Positions 8,303 to 16,222 of a stretch of 44,421 nucleotides of DNA are shown here, piece after piece (position 1 is the first letter of the stretch; each line of letters begins with the position of its first letter). The stretch is from CAIKOD01 sp035505975 (GTDB taxonomy: Archaea > Halobacteriota > Methanomicrobia > Methanomicrobiales > Methanospirillaceae): positions 1 through 44,421 of the forward strand of contig DATJQJ010000024.1 of the NCBI GenBank assembly GCA_035505975.1, written 5' to 3'. A program made the position numbers and the translations under genes. The notes beneath the pieces are model-generated. The model was not told the origin of the DNA. It searched no databases and saw nothing but the letters and a program-made list of their open reading frames with translations.

Positions 8303-9289
8303 TTGACTTATGGAATAGAATTTGTACCAGGAAATGTCAATGTCAAGCAGGTGGTCAATTTCTGCAAGCTTGCAGAATCAAAGGATATAGACTTTGCATG
8401 GATCACCAACCATTACAACAACCGTCACTGCTACCCCACCCTTGCAGCGATCGCCCAAGCTACCACGACCCTTAAGATGGGTCCCGGTATCATGAATTCA
8501 TTCACCGACACCCCGGCCGCGATGGCCTCTTTTGCGTGCACCCTGAATGAAATTTCAGACGGACGTGCGGTGCTGGGTATCGGACCCGGAGACCTTTCGA
8601 CACTCCCGAAACTTGCAATCAAGGCAGAAAAGCCGGTTGCCCGTCTCAATGAGGCAGTGATGCAGATCAGGAAGCTCGTTGCGGGAGAGGAAGTCAAGAA
8701 GTCAGGGATGGAATTCTTCGACTATGATGGTGCAAAACTGACCGGTGTTACGCTTCCGGGAAAGAAGGGAATCCCCATCTACATCGGAGCACAGGGGCCA
8801 AAAGTCCTTGAACTCGCCGGAACAATCGGAGACGGCGCCCTCATCAACGCATCGAACCCGAAAGACTTTGGCGTGGCAATCCCGATCATCAAGGCGGCTT
8901 GCGACAAGGTAGGTAAGAAGGGCTTCGATATCGGTGCCTATACCGCCATGTCCATCGACATGAACGAGAAGAAAGCAAGGAATGCAGCGAAGATTGTCGC
9001 AGCGTTCATTGCAGCCGGGTCTCCTCCCGAGCTCATCCAGAGACATGGTCTCGATGCCGCTAAAGTCGCAACGATCAAGGGTGCCCTTGCAAAGTTCGAT
9101 TTCAAGACAGCCGGAGAGAATGTGGACGACAAGACCATCGATGCATTCACGATTGCAGGCACACCCGACACGGTCAAGCAGAAGTGCGAAGACCTGATGA
9201 AAGCCGGTGTCACCCAGATCATCTTTGGTTCGCCACTCGGTCCTGACATGACCACTTCCATCCGTCTGCTCGGCAAGTACGTCGTCTGA
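8303..9289 (+). CDS. mer: F420-dependent methylene-H4MPT reductase
   Basis: Reduces methylene-tetrahydromethanopterin to methyl-tetrahydromethanopterin with F420H2 in the cytoplasm, the step that supplies Mtr. At 328 residues it has the normal length for Mer, a luciferase-like (alpha/beta)8 barrel. The N-terminal YGIEFVPG, the NHYNNRHCYPTLAAIA block (about 38-53) and IGPGDLSTL (about 94-102) are typical of the family. Translation starts at TTG with a good GAGGTGA site. The gene has its own promoter and stands about 1.3 kb from mtd, which runs on the other strand, so the two sequential enzymes are not co-transcribed here. Confidence 0.96.
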   Translation: MTYGIEFVPGNVNVKQVVNFCKLAESKDIDFAWITNHYNNRHCYPTLAAIAQATTTLKMGPGIMNSFTDTPAAMASFACTLNEISDGRAVLGIGPGDLSTLPKLAIKAEKPVARLNEAVMQIRKLVAGEEVKKSGMEFFDYDGAKLTGVTLPGKKGIPIYIGAQGPKVLELAGTIGDGALINASNPKDFGVAIPIIKAACDKVGKKGFDIGAYTAMSIDMNEKKARNAAKIVAAFIAAGSPPELIQRHGLDAAKVATIKGALAKFDFKTAGENVDDKTIDAFTIAGTPDTVKQKCEDLMKAGVTQIIFGSPLGPDMTTSIRLLGKYVV

Positions 9290-9332
9290 GCGGGACGAAA
9301 AAAACAACCCCCTATTTTTACTGCCGATCGAG

Positions 9333-9343
9333 ACATATAAATC
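9333..9343 (+). promoter_or_regulatory. TATA box for the GalT-like gene
   Basis: ACATATAAATC lies 26-36 bases before the ATG at 9369. There is no clear ribosome-binding site, which suggests a leaderless mRNA. Confidence 0.5.
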
Positions 9344-9368
9344 CTTGATATTCCTACAGGGCACATAG

Positions 9369-10307
9369 ATGGCCATGTTTGCGGTTCGGGAGATCGGGAT
9401 CGGGCAGGCAGTCCTCCAGTACCGAAAAGAAGATCTGACCGGATTCCAGAGCAGGATCAGCCCTGGAAGGACCGTGCGGGGAATCGACGGACCATTCAGT
9501 TTCTCTTCGGATCCTGCCGGCTGCCCTTTTTGCCCTGGGGCGGTTGAGAACAATACCCCTGTATTTCCTGATGGAAACCGGGTGGTGGTAGGAGAAAGTA
9601 TTACGTTTCCTAACCTGTTTCCGTTTTCCCGGCATCATATCGTCACGGTTATTACGCAGAACCACCAGGTCGATGCATTCGGGAAACAACAACTCCTTGA
9701 TGCATTCGAGGCCCAGTATCTGAAATTGCAGGCATTCGGAGGATACCCGAGTATTAACTGGAACTACCTGCCTTCAGCAGGTGCCAGCATTGCTCACCCC
9801 CATCTGCAGGGTATTGCCGATACCACTCCGACGTATCTCATGGACCGGTATTTATCGGGAAGCCGCCAGTACCTGGACCGGTATGGCCGTGTTTACTGGG
9901 ATGACTGGAAGGAACATGAGAATGAAACGCCGAGATTTCTCACCGGAGACGAAATTTCATGGTACGCCCATGCCGTACCCCTCGGTGAACGTGAGGTCAG
10001 GGGAATTTTACCCGTATCTACACTCGAAGGTGCGGCCCCCTACTTTGAACCGCTGGTCGGCGGAATTCTCGATGTGATCGGGCTGTACCGTGACCTTGGC
10101 ACGCATGCATTCAACATGTCCCTTTTTTTTGACAGACAGGGAAACGATAACGGCTTCCGGGCCTTTTGCTCGATGATTTCGAGGATAAACCCGAACGGAC
10201 TTTCACTGGCCGATTCCTCTTTTATGGAACGCCTTCATCTCGAACCGATAATCCTTACATTGCCCGAGGAACTGGGTAATTATTACAGGAATATGAAATC
10301 CGGATGA
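9369..10307 (+). CDS. galactose-1-phosphate uridylyltransferase-like protein (HIT/GalT superfamily)
   Basis: A 312-residue protein with the GalT hallmarks: a metal-binding CPFC pair (C52, C55), a paired His (89-90), and HPHLQ at 143-147 in the position of the HPHGQ active site, where the second His is the nucleotidylated residue. GalT moves UMP between glucose-1-phosphate and galactose-1-phosphate; relatives use other nucleotides and sugar phosphates or nucleoside phosphates. Gly to Leu in HPHLQ and the lack of any galactose-pathway neighbour leave the substrate open. ATG 9369 and an in-frame ATG 9375 are both possible starts. It converges on mtd, with a repeat element between them. Confidence 0.75.
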   Translation: MAMFAVREIGIGQAVLQYRKEDLTGFQSRISPGRTVRGIDGPFSFSSDPAGCPFCPGAVENNTPVFPDGNRVVVGESITFPNLFPFSRHHIVTVITQNHQVDAFGKQQLLDAFEAQYLKLQAFGGYPSINWNYLPSAGASIAHPHLQGIADTTPTYLMDRYLSGSRQYLDRYGRVYWDDWKEHENETPRFLTGDEISWYAHAVPLGEREVRGILPVSTLEGAAPYFEPLVGGILDVIGLYRDLGTHAFNMSLFFDRQGNDNGFRAFCSMISRINPNGLSLADSSFMERLHLEPIILTLPEELGNYYRNMKSG

Positions 10308-10336
10308 AGGAAAATGCAGATTGGGTTTTCACAATG

Positions 10337-10376
10337 ACAGGCGGGGGTTCCAACCCCTGAAGCGTCTGATTATGCG
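10337..10376 (+). repeat. dispersed GC-hairpin repeat, copy 3 (clearest)
   Basis: Sequence order: ACAGGCGGGGG, TTCCAA, CCCCTGAAGCG, TCTGATTATG. A GGGG/CCCC hairpin is followed by the AGCGTCTGATTA tail. It lies between the convergent galT-like gene and mtd. Related copies are at 3312, 6052, 27078 and, in part, 8111. Confidence 0.6.
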
Positions 10377-10528
10377 TTCGTTTAAATCAGAAAATGAGAT
10401 ATTGAAACGAAGCAGTCATCTTTAAGCTTTTTTTTTATTTAGATAATTGAGGCTTCAACAGGACCGAGAATTCAAAGACGTATCTAATCACCATCAGATT
10501 CGGGCAAGGAACGGAACCTAACCCCACC

Positions 10529-10541
10529 AAAAAAAAAAAAG
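10529..10541 (-). terminator. T-run terminator of mtd
   Basis: On the minus strand a run of about 12 T residues follows the mtd stop codon by about 17 bases, the usual archaeal termination signal. Confidence 0.7.
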
Positions 10542-10557
10542 AAAACAGAAGAAGCCT

Positions 10558-11397
10558 TTATTCAGGCTTGCTGATCAGTTTTGTCTTGGAAACGATCACA
10601 CCGTCTTTCTTGTGCGGCTTGCGGATGACGCCGTCGGCAGCCTTGTCAAGCTCACGTGCTTCGTCGCAGAGTATTGCTGCACTCCTCATCATCTCGTGGG
10701 CGCTTGCAACGATCGGGACATACTGCTCCCATTCCTTTGTCATAAAGCAGCCCTTGACGTTTACCATGGCCACTGCGGATGCGATCTCGTATGCTGCCCG
10801 TGCTTTTGCGAGAGCGTACGGGTTGGTAAATTCTCCGGCCACTGCCTTGTCGGTGGTCATGACCAGCTTTGGCAGAACGATATCTGCGCCCTTTTTCCCG
10901 GCCTTGACCTGGTTGATCACTTCATCGAGTGCCTGCTGCATCTTCCTGAATGCACCGGTCACCGAGAGGACCTTCACGAGGTTCCCGTTGTAGTCAGCCA
11001 TCTCTATCGGGTCGAGGAATTCTCTCCGGGCGCCGATCATCGAGTCTGCCTTCATAATGATATAGCCGAACTTGCTCTCCTTGAGATCGGCCCATTCTTT
11101 CTTCGTTGTCACATCATCGGTGATGACGACGACCGGGATACCTGCTGCGTGGAGCTGTTCACGGGCCGTTGCCGGACCTGGAAGAACCCCGTTCGGGGAA
11201 ACAACAATACAAAAGTCTGGTTTCCAAGCCTTCATATTGGTGATGACACGGTCGATATCTTCCGGCTGGAGCTTTGTGCCGCTCGTTGCCATGAACGTCT
11301 GCATGTCCTCACGGTCTGCTCGTTCATCAAGAAGAAGTTCGGCCATTACGCCGCTTGCAATGTTGCCTAATTTCGCAACTCCTACTTTAACTACCAT
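10558..11397 (-). CDS. mtd: F420-dependent methylene-H4MPT dehydrogenase
   Basis: Reversibly reduces methenyl-H4MPT to methylene-H4MPT with F420H2, the step before Mer. The 279-residue length and the blocks KVGVAKLGNIA (4-14), PDFCIVVSPNG and ADSMIGARREFLDP are diagnostic of Mtd, a cytoplasmic enzyme unrelated to other dehydrogenases. GAGGTG lies 6 bases before the ATG. The gene is monocistronic, with its own TATA box and a strong T-run terminator. The tfx gene starts divergently about 180 bp away. Confidence 0.97.
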   Translation of the reverse strand: MVVKVGVAKLGNIASGVMAELLLDERADREDMQTFMATSGTKLQPEDIDRVITNMKAWKPDFCIVVSPNGVLPGPATAREQLHAAGIPVVVITDDVTTKKEWADLKESKFGYIIMKADSMIGARREFLDPIEMADYNGNLVKVLSVTGAFRKMQQALDEVINQVKAGKKGADIVLPKLVMTTDKAVAGEFTNPYALAKARAAYEIASAVAMVNVKGCFMTKEWEQYVPIVASAHEMMRSAAILCDEARELDKAADGVIRKPHKKDGVIVSKTKLISKPE

Positions 11398-11433
11398 TTT
11401 ACACCTCTAAAAATTTATATCACGTTATTATGA

Positions 11434-11450
11434 CCTTATAAATATAAACA
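11434..11450 (-). promoter_or_regulatory. mtd promoter
   Basis: Minus-strand TGTTTATATTTATAAGG is a strong TATA region about 40-50 bases before the mtd ATG. A second, weaker TATA-like stretch (GATATAAATTT) lies nearer the start. Confidence 0.65.
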
Positions 11451-11540
11451 TTTTGAAATTTGCCTCTCTCATGGGATTTTCATCCCCCTGGTGAGATTGT
11501 GAACATTGGTATTTGAAAACCTGTTTACTTGTTAACCGAA

Positions 11541-11553
11541 AGTGTTTAAATCA
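11541..11553 (+). promoter_or_regulatory. tfx promoter (leaderless)
   Basis: GTGTTTAAATCAA centres about 28 bases before the tfx ATG. No ribosome-binding site is present, so transcription should start at or next to the start codon. Confidence 0.6.
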
Positions 11554-11574
11554 AGGGCGGTATAGTGATCTGGT

Positions 11575-11979
11575 ATGAAAGAGGGTTTGCTCACTGACCG
11601 GCAGAAAGAGGTGCTGAGATACAGGAAGCAGGGCCTGACCCAACAACAGATCGCAGATATTATCGACACGTCCAAGGCTAATGTCTGCACCATAGAAAAG
11701 TCAGCCATGGAAAATATCAGAAGAGCCAAAGATACGCTTGAATTTCTCTATACCCTCGATGCCACGCATCTCTGCACGATCCAGGCAGGAACCGATCTCC
11801 TGGAAGTGGCACCCTTCATCTATAAAGAGGCTGAAAAGCTCGGGATCAAGGTAAAGTACGATACCATCTCCCTCATCAACAAGATGCGTGAATCTGCCCC
11901 GGAACGTTTCCGTGCGAGGCATGTCAGGGAAAATGTCGAGGTATATGTTAACGATGAGGGGGAGCTGTATTTCGGCTGA
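11575..11979 (+). CDS. tfx: Tfx family DNA-binding regulator
   Basis: The 134-residue protein has an N-terminal LuxR/sigma-like helix-turn-helix at about 5-50 (LTDRQKEVLRYRKQGLTQQQ, then IADIIDTSKANV). A C-terminal Tfx domain follows (about 55-134, including TLDATHLCTIQAGTDLLEVA). The founding Tfx of a Methanothermobacter species binds downstream of the fmdECB promoter and is thought to activate molybdenum formylmethanofuran dehydrogenase genes. Placement next to mtd suggests a methanogenesis-related role, but no fmd gene is in the window. A leaderless transcript is likely. Confidence 0.88.
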   Translation: MKEGLLTDRQKEVLRYRKQGLTQQQIADIIDTSKANVCTIEKSAMENIRRAKDTLEFLYTLDATHLCTIQAGTDLLEVAPFIYKEAEKLGIKVKYDTISLINKMRESAPERFRARHVRENVEVYVNDEGELYFG

Positions 11980-12088
11980 ATGGCCGAGCCCCCTGATAAT
12001 CATGTTCCGAAAGAATATTGGCAGGCAATGCGGGCATTAGGCCGTCGTTTTTACCATAAGTATATATCTGCTTCTCTCTAATAATTAT

Positions 12089-12388
12089 GGAAGCCCGGAG
12101 ATGCCGGAAGGACTGGATAGTATCCAGACTGTCAGGCGATCGGGGTGAGTGACTCCAATGGAGTTACCGAGAAGGAGTTGTGAAACAGTTCACAACGGGC
12201 TGACATAGCGGGATCTGATATATGCATCATGGGTGGACGTGTCCACACGGCCCGTCTCTGCCCGGGTACGACCTGGCAGGGGATGCAGATTTCAGGATCT
12301 ATTCGCGAGACCGGTAACCTGGTTTGAAACCAGCGGGCCCCGTGGAGGGCCTGGAGCAATATCTGTGAGGCAGGGACTCACCGGATCG
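12089..12388 (+). ncRNA. candidate structured RNA, family not recognised
   Basis: A TATA box (TAAGTATATATCTG, about 12057-12070) points to a start near 12089. A long-range helix closes the core: CGATC (12137-12141) pairs with GATCG (12384-12388), and GGTGAGT (12144-12150) with ACTCACC (12376-12382). Inside are ACTCC/GGAGT (12152-12164), GTTGTGAA/TTCACAAC with loop ACAG (12177-12196), GTGGA/TCCAC (12233-12246), CTGGTT/AACCAG (12319-12333) and GGCCC/GGGCC (12336-12351). CTGGA/TCCAG (12113-12127) precedes the core. I find none of the conserved cores of RNase P RNA or SRP RNA. Reading frames here look like chance. The strand is inferred from the promoter only. It could also be a very long ribosomal-operon leader. 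Confidence 0.55.
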
Positions 12389-12469
12389 GTGGTTCCGACG
12401 TCGCAGAAAAGCAAACACTGTCGCGATTTATATCAGCACTGAGCGTGGAGCATCACATCAGTCTCGGAG

Positions 12470-12486
12470 CCGGTATATTAAAGCCG
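12470..12486 (+). promoter_or_regulatory. promoter of the ribosomal-protein operon
   Basis: The TATA box TATATTAAA (12473-12481) is framed by CCGG on both sides (12470-12473 and 12483-12486). It would start transcription near 12505 and give a leader of about 80 bases before rpl3. Confidence 0.55.
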
Positions 12487-12529
12487 GATATCGTCATGAA
12501 TTCCGACAAAGCGGTTTTCATGGAAGCTT

Positions 12530-12548
12530 CTGCCGGAATCTCCGGCAG
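12530..12548 (+). promoter_or_regulatory. leader hairpin before rpl3
   Basis: CTGCCGGA/TCCGGCAG is a perfect 8-bp stem with loop ATC, about 36 bases before the rpl3 ATG. It may be a binding site for feedback control by a ribosomal protein or an RNA-stability element. Its position in the leader is clear; its role is a guess. Confidence 0.5.
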
Positions 12549-12584
12549 GTTGCGGATAAAAGATACCAGAGGATTGATTGAAAC

Positions 12585-13598
12585 ATGCCGAAAATAAACA
12601 GGCCGCGCAGAGGCTCTCTGGCATACAGCCCGAGAAAGCGTGCTAAGAGCCAGGTCCCGAAATACCAGTCATGGGCTGATTATAGCGGGGCCCCGGTACT
12701 GCAGAGTTTTGCCGGGTATAAAGTGGGGATGACGCATGTTATCATGGTAGACGATCACAAAAACAGCCCGACTGAGGGCAAGGATGTGATGGTCCCGGTA
12801 ACAGTCATCGAGGTCCCTCAAATGAAGGTGGCTGCGATTCGCGCATATTCCCGCGATACAAACGGGAAACACCCGTTTTGTGAGGTCTGGGCAGAGGAGC
12901 TCGACAGCTCTCTTGGCCGGCGGATTAACCTGCCGAAGGATTACAATGGTGCCGATGCAAAAAAACGCATTGAAGATGCTATTGCTGCAGGATCCGTTGC
13001 AGAGATCTTCGCTGTCATGTATACCCTGCCTGCAGGAATCACCGGTGTCCCAAAGAAAGTTCCCGATTTGATGGAGACAAGAGTTTCAGGAGGATCTCCC
13101 CTTCAGCAGTATGAATTCATCACCGGACTGCTTGGCAAGGAGGTCTCCCTGAACAGTGTGATCCAGACCGGGGCGTATGCAGATGTTACGGCGATCACCA
13201 CCGGAAAAGGGACACAGGGACCAGTCAAGCGGTGGGGCGTCGCTTTAAGGAAGCGCAAACACGCACGTGGCGGTAAAAAACGACATGTCGGGACGTTAGG
13301 CCCGTGGAACCCCCATCACATCAGATGGCAGGTCCCGCAGGCCGGACAGATGGGATACCAGCAGCGGACAGAATTCAACAAGCGTATCCTCAAGATCGGG
13401 GAAGACGGCGCTGAAATCACTCCTGCAGGAGGTTTTCTTCATTACGGGCTTTTAAAGAGTCCGTATGTCCTGATCAAGGGATCGGTGCCCGGCCCGGTGA
13501 AACGGCTCGTCAGGATCAGGCCAGCCATCAGGCAGGGAGAACACCAGATCAGATCGCCGGTTATCGAATTCATGAGCGTGCAGAGCAAGCAGGGGTGA
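12585..13598 (+). CDS. rpl3: ribosomal protein uL3
   Basis: Large-subunit protein that helps organise the peptidyl-transferase region and 23S rRNA 3' domain. The 337-residue archaeal/eukaryotic-length form starts MPKINRPRRGSLAYSPRKRA. It has the KRWGVALRKRKHARGGKKRH and TLGPWNPHHIRWQVPQAGQ blocks (about 215-255) that form the central extension. GAGGATT lies about 9 bases before the ATG. First gene of the 27-gene operon; rpl4 follows after 6 bases. Confidence 0.97.
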   Translation: MPKINRPRRGSLAYSPRKRAKSQVPKYQSWADYSGAPVLQSFAGYKVGMTHVIMVDDHKNSPTEGKDVMVPVTVIEVPQMKVAAIRAYSRDTNGKHPFCEVWAEELDSSLGRRINLPKDYNGADAKKRIEDAIAAGSVAEIFAVMYTLPAGITGVPKKVPDLMETRVSGGSPLQQYEFITGLLGKEVSLNSVIQTGAYADVTAITTGKGTQGPVKRWGVALRKRKHARGGKKRHVGTLGPWNPHHIRWQVPQAGQMGYQQRTEFNKRILKIGEDGAEITPAGGFLHYGLLKSPYVLIKGSVPGPVKRLVRIRPAIRQGEHQIRSPVIEFMSVQSKQG

Positions 13599-13604
13599 TC
13601 AGAG

Positions 13605-14360
13605 ATGAAAGCACAGGTAAAACAACTTGATGGTGCAGTCAGCAGGGAGATCACTCTTCCGGCAGTATTTAATGAGGAATACCGCCCGGACCTGATCAGG
13701 AAAGCAGTAACCTCACAGCAGAGTGAACGGAGACAACCGCATGGGACCCACCCTTATGCCGGTATCCGATCTTCCGCAGTCGGGTGGGGCAGCGGGAGGG
13801 GTATGTCTCATGTCCCACGTTTGAAAAACGGTTCAAGGGCAGCTAAAGTGCCCCAGGCAAAAGGCGGTCGCGAGGCACATCCCCCGAAAACAGAAAAGAT
13901 CCTTGTCAGGTATATCAACAAGAAGGAAAAGGCAAAGGCGCTCCGTTCAGCGATTTCTGCTACGACGAACGAAGACCTGGTTAAGGAGAGGGGGCACCGT
14001 TTCGAAGGTGGTATCCCGGTCATTTTTGAAGACCGGTTCGAAGAACTGAAAAAGACCGCGGAAGTGATCAATGCACTCTCGAGTGCCGGTGTCTATGCCG
14101 ATGTAGAACGATCGAAGGCCAGCAGGAAAGTACGAGCTGGTCGCGGAAAAATGCGCGGCCGCCGCTATAAACAGCGGAAGAGCCTTCTGATCGTCACTGC
14201 CGGCCAGCCGCTTGCTGCAGCCAGGAACCTTGCAGGTGTCGATGTAATAACGGTTGATCACCTGAATACCGAGCTCCTCGCACCAGGTTCTCAGGCCGGG
14301 CGCCTGACCGTCTGGACGGAAAGCGCTCTCAAGGCATTGACAAGACTGGAGGTGAGATAA
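13605..14360 (+). CDS. rpl4: ribosomal protein uL4
   Basis: Binds 23S rRNA and lines the peptide exit tunnel with its long loop. The 251 residues match archaeal L4. The loop is recognisable from HPYAGIRSSAVGWGSGRGMS through RLKNGSRAAKVPQAKGGREAHPP (about 50-90). MRGRRYKQRKSLLIV follows the central alpha/beta domain. Its last codons hold the ribosome-binding site for rpl23, which starts directly after the stop codon. Confidence 0.97.
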   Translation: MKAQVKQLDGAVSREITLPAVFNEEYRPDLIRKAVTSQQSERRQPHGTHPYAGIRSSAVGWGSGRGMSHVPRLKNGSRAAKVPQAKGGREAHPPKTEKILVRYINKKEKAKALRSAISATTNEDLVKERGHRFEGGIPVIFEDRFEELKKTAEVINALSSAGVYADVERSKASRKVRAGRGKMRGRRYKQRKSLLIVTAGQPLAAARNLAGVDVITVDHLNTELLAPGSQAGRLTVWTESALKALTRLEVR

Positions 14361-14609
14361 ATGGTCCTGCAACATCCGTTCGTAACAGAAAAAGCCATGA
14401 TGATGCTCGATAAGAGCAACAAGGTCCAGTTCCTCGTCGCCAAGGAAGCAACGAAGGTGCAGATCAAGCGTGAGATCGAAAAGACATTCGCGCAGGAAGT
14501 CACCCACGTCAGGACTATCATGACCACCCATGGCCAGAAGAAGGCTATCGTGAGTTTTGTGAATAACAAAGCCGCCGAGGAGATCCTCAGCCGGCTTGGA
14601 ATAATGTAG
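14361..14609 (+). CDS. rpl23: ribosomal protein uL23
   Basis: At the tunnel exit, where it docks the signal recognition particle and the Sec translocon. The 82-residue archaeal form lacks the bacterial tunnel loop. HPFVTEKAMMMLDKSNKVQF and the IKREIEKTFAQEVTHVRTI helix identify it. The ATG abuts the rpl4 stop; GAGGTGAG in the end of rpl4 is its ribosome-binding site. Confidence 0.96.
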   Translation: MVLQHPFVTEKAMMMLDKSNKVQFLVAKEATKVQIKREIEKTFAQEVTHVRTIMTTHGQKKAIVSFVNNKAAEEILSRLGIM

Positions 14610-14617
14610 GTGCAGTC

Positions 14618-15334
14618 ATGGGACATAGAATTACTACCCAGAGCCGCGGGAAAGGAGGTCCGACATACAGGGCCCCGTCTCACCGGTATAAGGCAGCTCT
14701 CCGCCATGTTGACAACGTCGAAGGGACGGTAAACGGGACGGTTTCCGATATTGAACATGACCCTGCACGCAATTCTCCGATAGCCCTTGTACAGCTTGAG
14801 GACGGGTCGAAAGTCTATACCCTCGTTACCGAGGGGATCGGCGTCGGAGACGCTGTTGCGTGGGGTTCCGATATTGAGGTAAAGAACGGCAACACCCTTC
14901 CGCTTTTGGCCATTCCGACGGGAGCCTATATCTGTAATATCGAAGCGAAACCGAATGACGGTGGAAAATTTGTCAGGGCCAGCGGAGTCCAGGCGATCGT
15001 TGTCGACAAGACCGAAGACAAAGTCGGCGTGCAGATGCCGAGCGGGAAGACCAAGTGGTTCAGCGGCCGGTGCCGGGCAACGGTCGGGATCGTTGCCGGA
15101 GGCGGCCGCGGGGAGAAACCGTTCGTCAAGGCCGGTAACAAGTACCACAAGATGGCGAATACCGCTTCCAACTGGCCGCGGGTCAGGGGTGTTGCGATGA
15201 ACGTCATCGACCACCCGTTTGGCGGTGGAGGACACCAGCACCCGGGACGTCCGAAGACGATCGCCCGCGGGACATCACCCGGCAGGACGGTAGGGCATGT
15301 AGCGGCACGGCAGACAGGCCGGGCCAGGAAGTGA
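14618..15334 (+). CDS. rpl2: ribosomal protein uL2
   Basis: Needed for subunit joining and peptidyl-transferase assembly. The 238-residue archaeal form starts MGHRITTQSRGKGGPTYRAP. It contains GVAMNVIDHPFGGGGHQHPG (about 188-207), whose conserved His residues sit near the catalytic centre. AGGTG precedes the ATG by 5 bases. rps19 follows after 7 bases. Confidence 0.97.
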   Translation: MGHRITTQSRGKGGPTYRAPSHRYKAALRHVDNVEGTVNGTVSDIEHDPARNSPIALVQLEDGSKVYTLVTEGIGVGDAVAWGSDIEVKNGNTLPLLAIPTGAYICNIEAKPNDGGKFVRASGVQAIVVDKTEDKVGVQMPSGKTKWFSGRCRATVGIVAGGGRGEKPFVKAGNKYHKMANTASNWPRVRGVAMNVIDHPFGGGGHQHPGRPKTIARGTSPGRTVGHVAARQTGRARK

Positions 15335-15341
15335 GGGAGAC

Positions 15342-15755
15342 ATGGCAAAGAAGACTCAGAAGAGATTACCGAGGCGGCGTGAGGAGTTTACCTATCATGG
15401 CTTCCGGCTTGAGGAACTCCAGGGGATGGGAATCAGCGAGCTCCTCCCCGTAATGCCAGCCCGCCCCCGCAGGAAGATCACCAGAGGCCTCACCCGGGGA
15501 GAGGAAAATTTCCTCGCCAGGATCAGGGCCGGGGACGACAAGATCCGAACTCATCTCAGGGACATGATCATTATGCCCGAGATGATTGGAAAGGAGATCG
15601 AGATCTATAATGGCAAAGAATTTCAAAAAGTGGAAATTCAGCCCGAAGCGTTGTTCCATTACCTTGGTGAGTTTGCATTGACACGGAGAAAGGTTTCGCA
15701 CGGGAGTGCCGGTATCGGTGCGACCAGATCGAGTAAGTATGTTCCGCTGAAGTGA
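15342..15755 (+). CDS. rps19: ribosomal protein uS19
   Basis: Small-subunit head protein near the decoding A site. The 137 residues include the archaeal N-terminal extension (KKTQKRLPRRREEFTYHGF) and the conserved core MIIMPEMIGKEIEIYNGKEF. The LGEFALTRRKVSHGSAGIGA tail also matches. The stop codon overlaps the region of the rpl22 start. Confidence 0.96.
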   Translation: MAKKTQKRLPRRREEFTYHGFRLEELQGMGISELLPVMPARPRRKITRGLTRGEENFLARIRAGDDKIRTHLRDMIIMPEMIGKEIEIYNGKEFQKVEIQPEALFHYLGEFALTRRKVSHGSAGIGATRSSKYVPLK

Positions 15756-15760
15756 TGACG

Positions 15761-16222
15761 ATGGGAAGAACAGCATATTCACAAAATCCAGAGGGACAGA
15801 ATCTCGCCCGCGCGAAAGCCAACGAGATCAATATCTCGCCAAAACATGCGATCGAGATTGCCGGGTTCATAAAAAACCGCCGGGCTCACGATGCGATCGA
15901 GTACCTCGAGAAAGTGGTGGACCAGAAAAAGGCAATTCCCTTCAAACGGTTCAACCGGAACGTGGCCCACAAACGGGGTCTTGAGGGATGGGACGCCGGC
16001 CGGTACCCGAAAAAGGCATCTCTCGCATATATCAGGCTGCTCTCTGCGGTCAGGAAAAATGCCGAATATAACGGTCTCGACACGGAAAAACTGGTGATAG
16101 TCCATGCGTCAGCCAACCGCGGGCGCGGGCAGAAAGCCTTTTTCCCCCGTGCAATGGGAAGGGCGACACCGAAAGTCCGTGAGACCGTTAACATCGAGAT
16201 CATCGTCCAGGAGGTGGAATGA
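15761..16222 (+). CDS. rpl22: ribosomal protein uL22
   Basis: Lines the exit tunnel. The best start is ATG 15761, giving MGRTAYSQNPEG like other methanogen L22 proteins; GTG 15752 and ATG 15755 are upstream in frame and overlap rps19. The core HISP-type motif appears as NISPKHAIEIAGFIKNR, and the loop region as HASANRGRGQKAFFPRAMGR (about 116-135). The GGAGGT near its end serves rps3, which follows at once. Confidence 0.95.
   Translation: MGRTAYSQNPEGQNLARAKANEINISPKHAIEIAGFIKNRRAHDAIEYLEKVVDQKKAIPFKRFNRNVAHKRGLEGWDAGRYPKKASLAYIRLLSAVRKNAEYNGLDTEKLVIVHASANRGRGQKAFFPRAMGRATPKVRETVNIEIIVQEVE

Noticed and set aside
12089..12388. RNase P RNA or SRP RNA
   Set aside because: The conserved RNase P stretches (GAGGAAAGTCC-like, ACAGAA, GAGCCCACC) and the SRP GGAAGG/GAGCAGC core are not found.
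12132..12442. Two small overlapping reading frames in the gap before rpl3
   Set aside because: No ribosome-binding site or domain, odd composition, and they sit in a region of nested hairpins. An RNA explains the region better.
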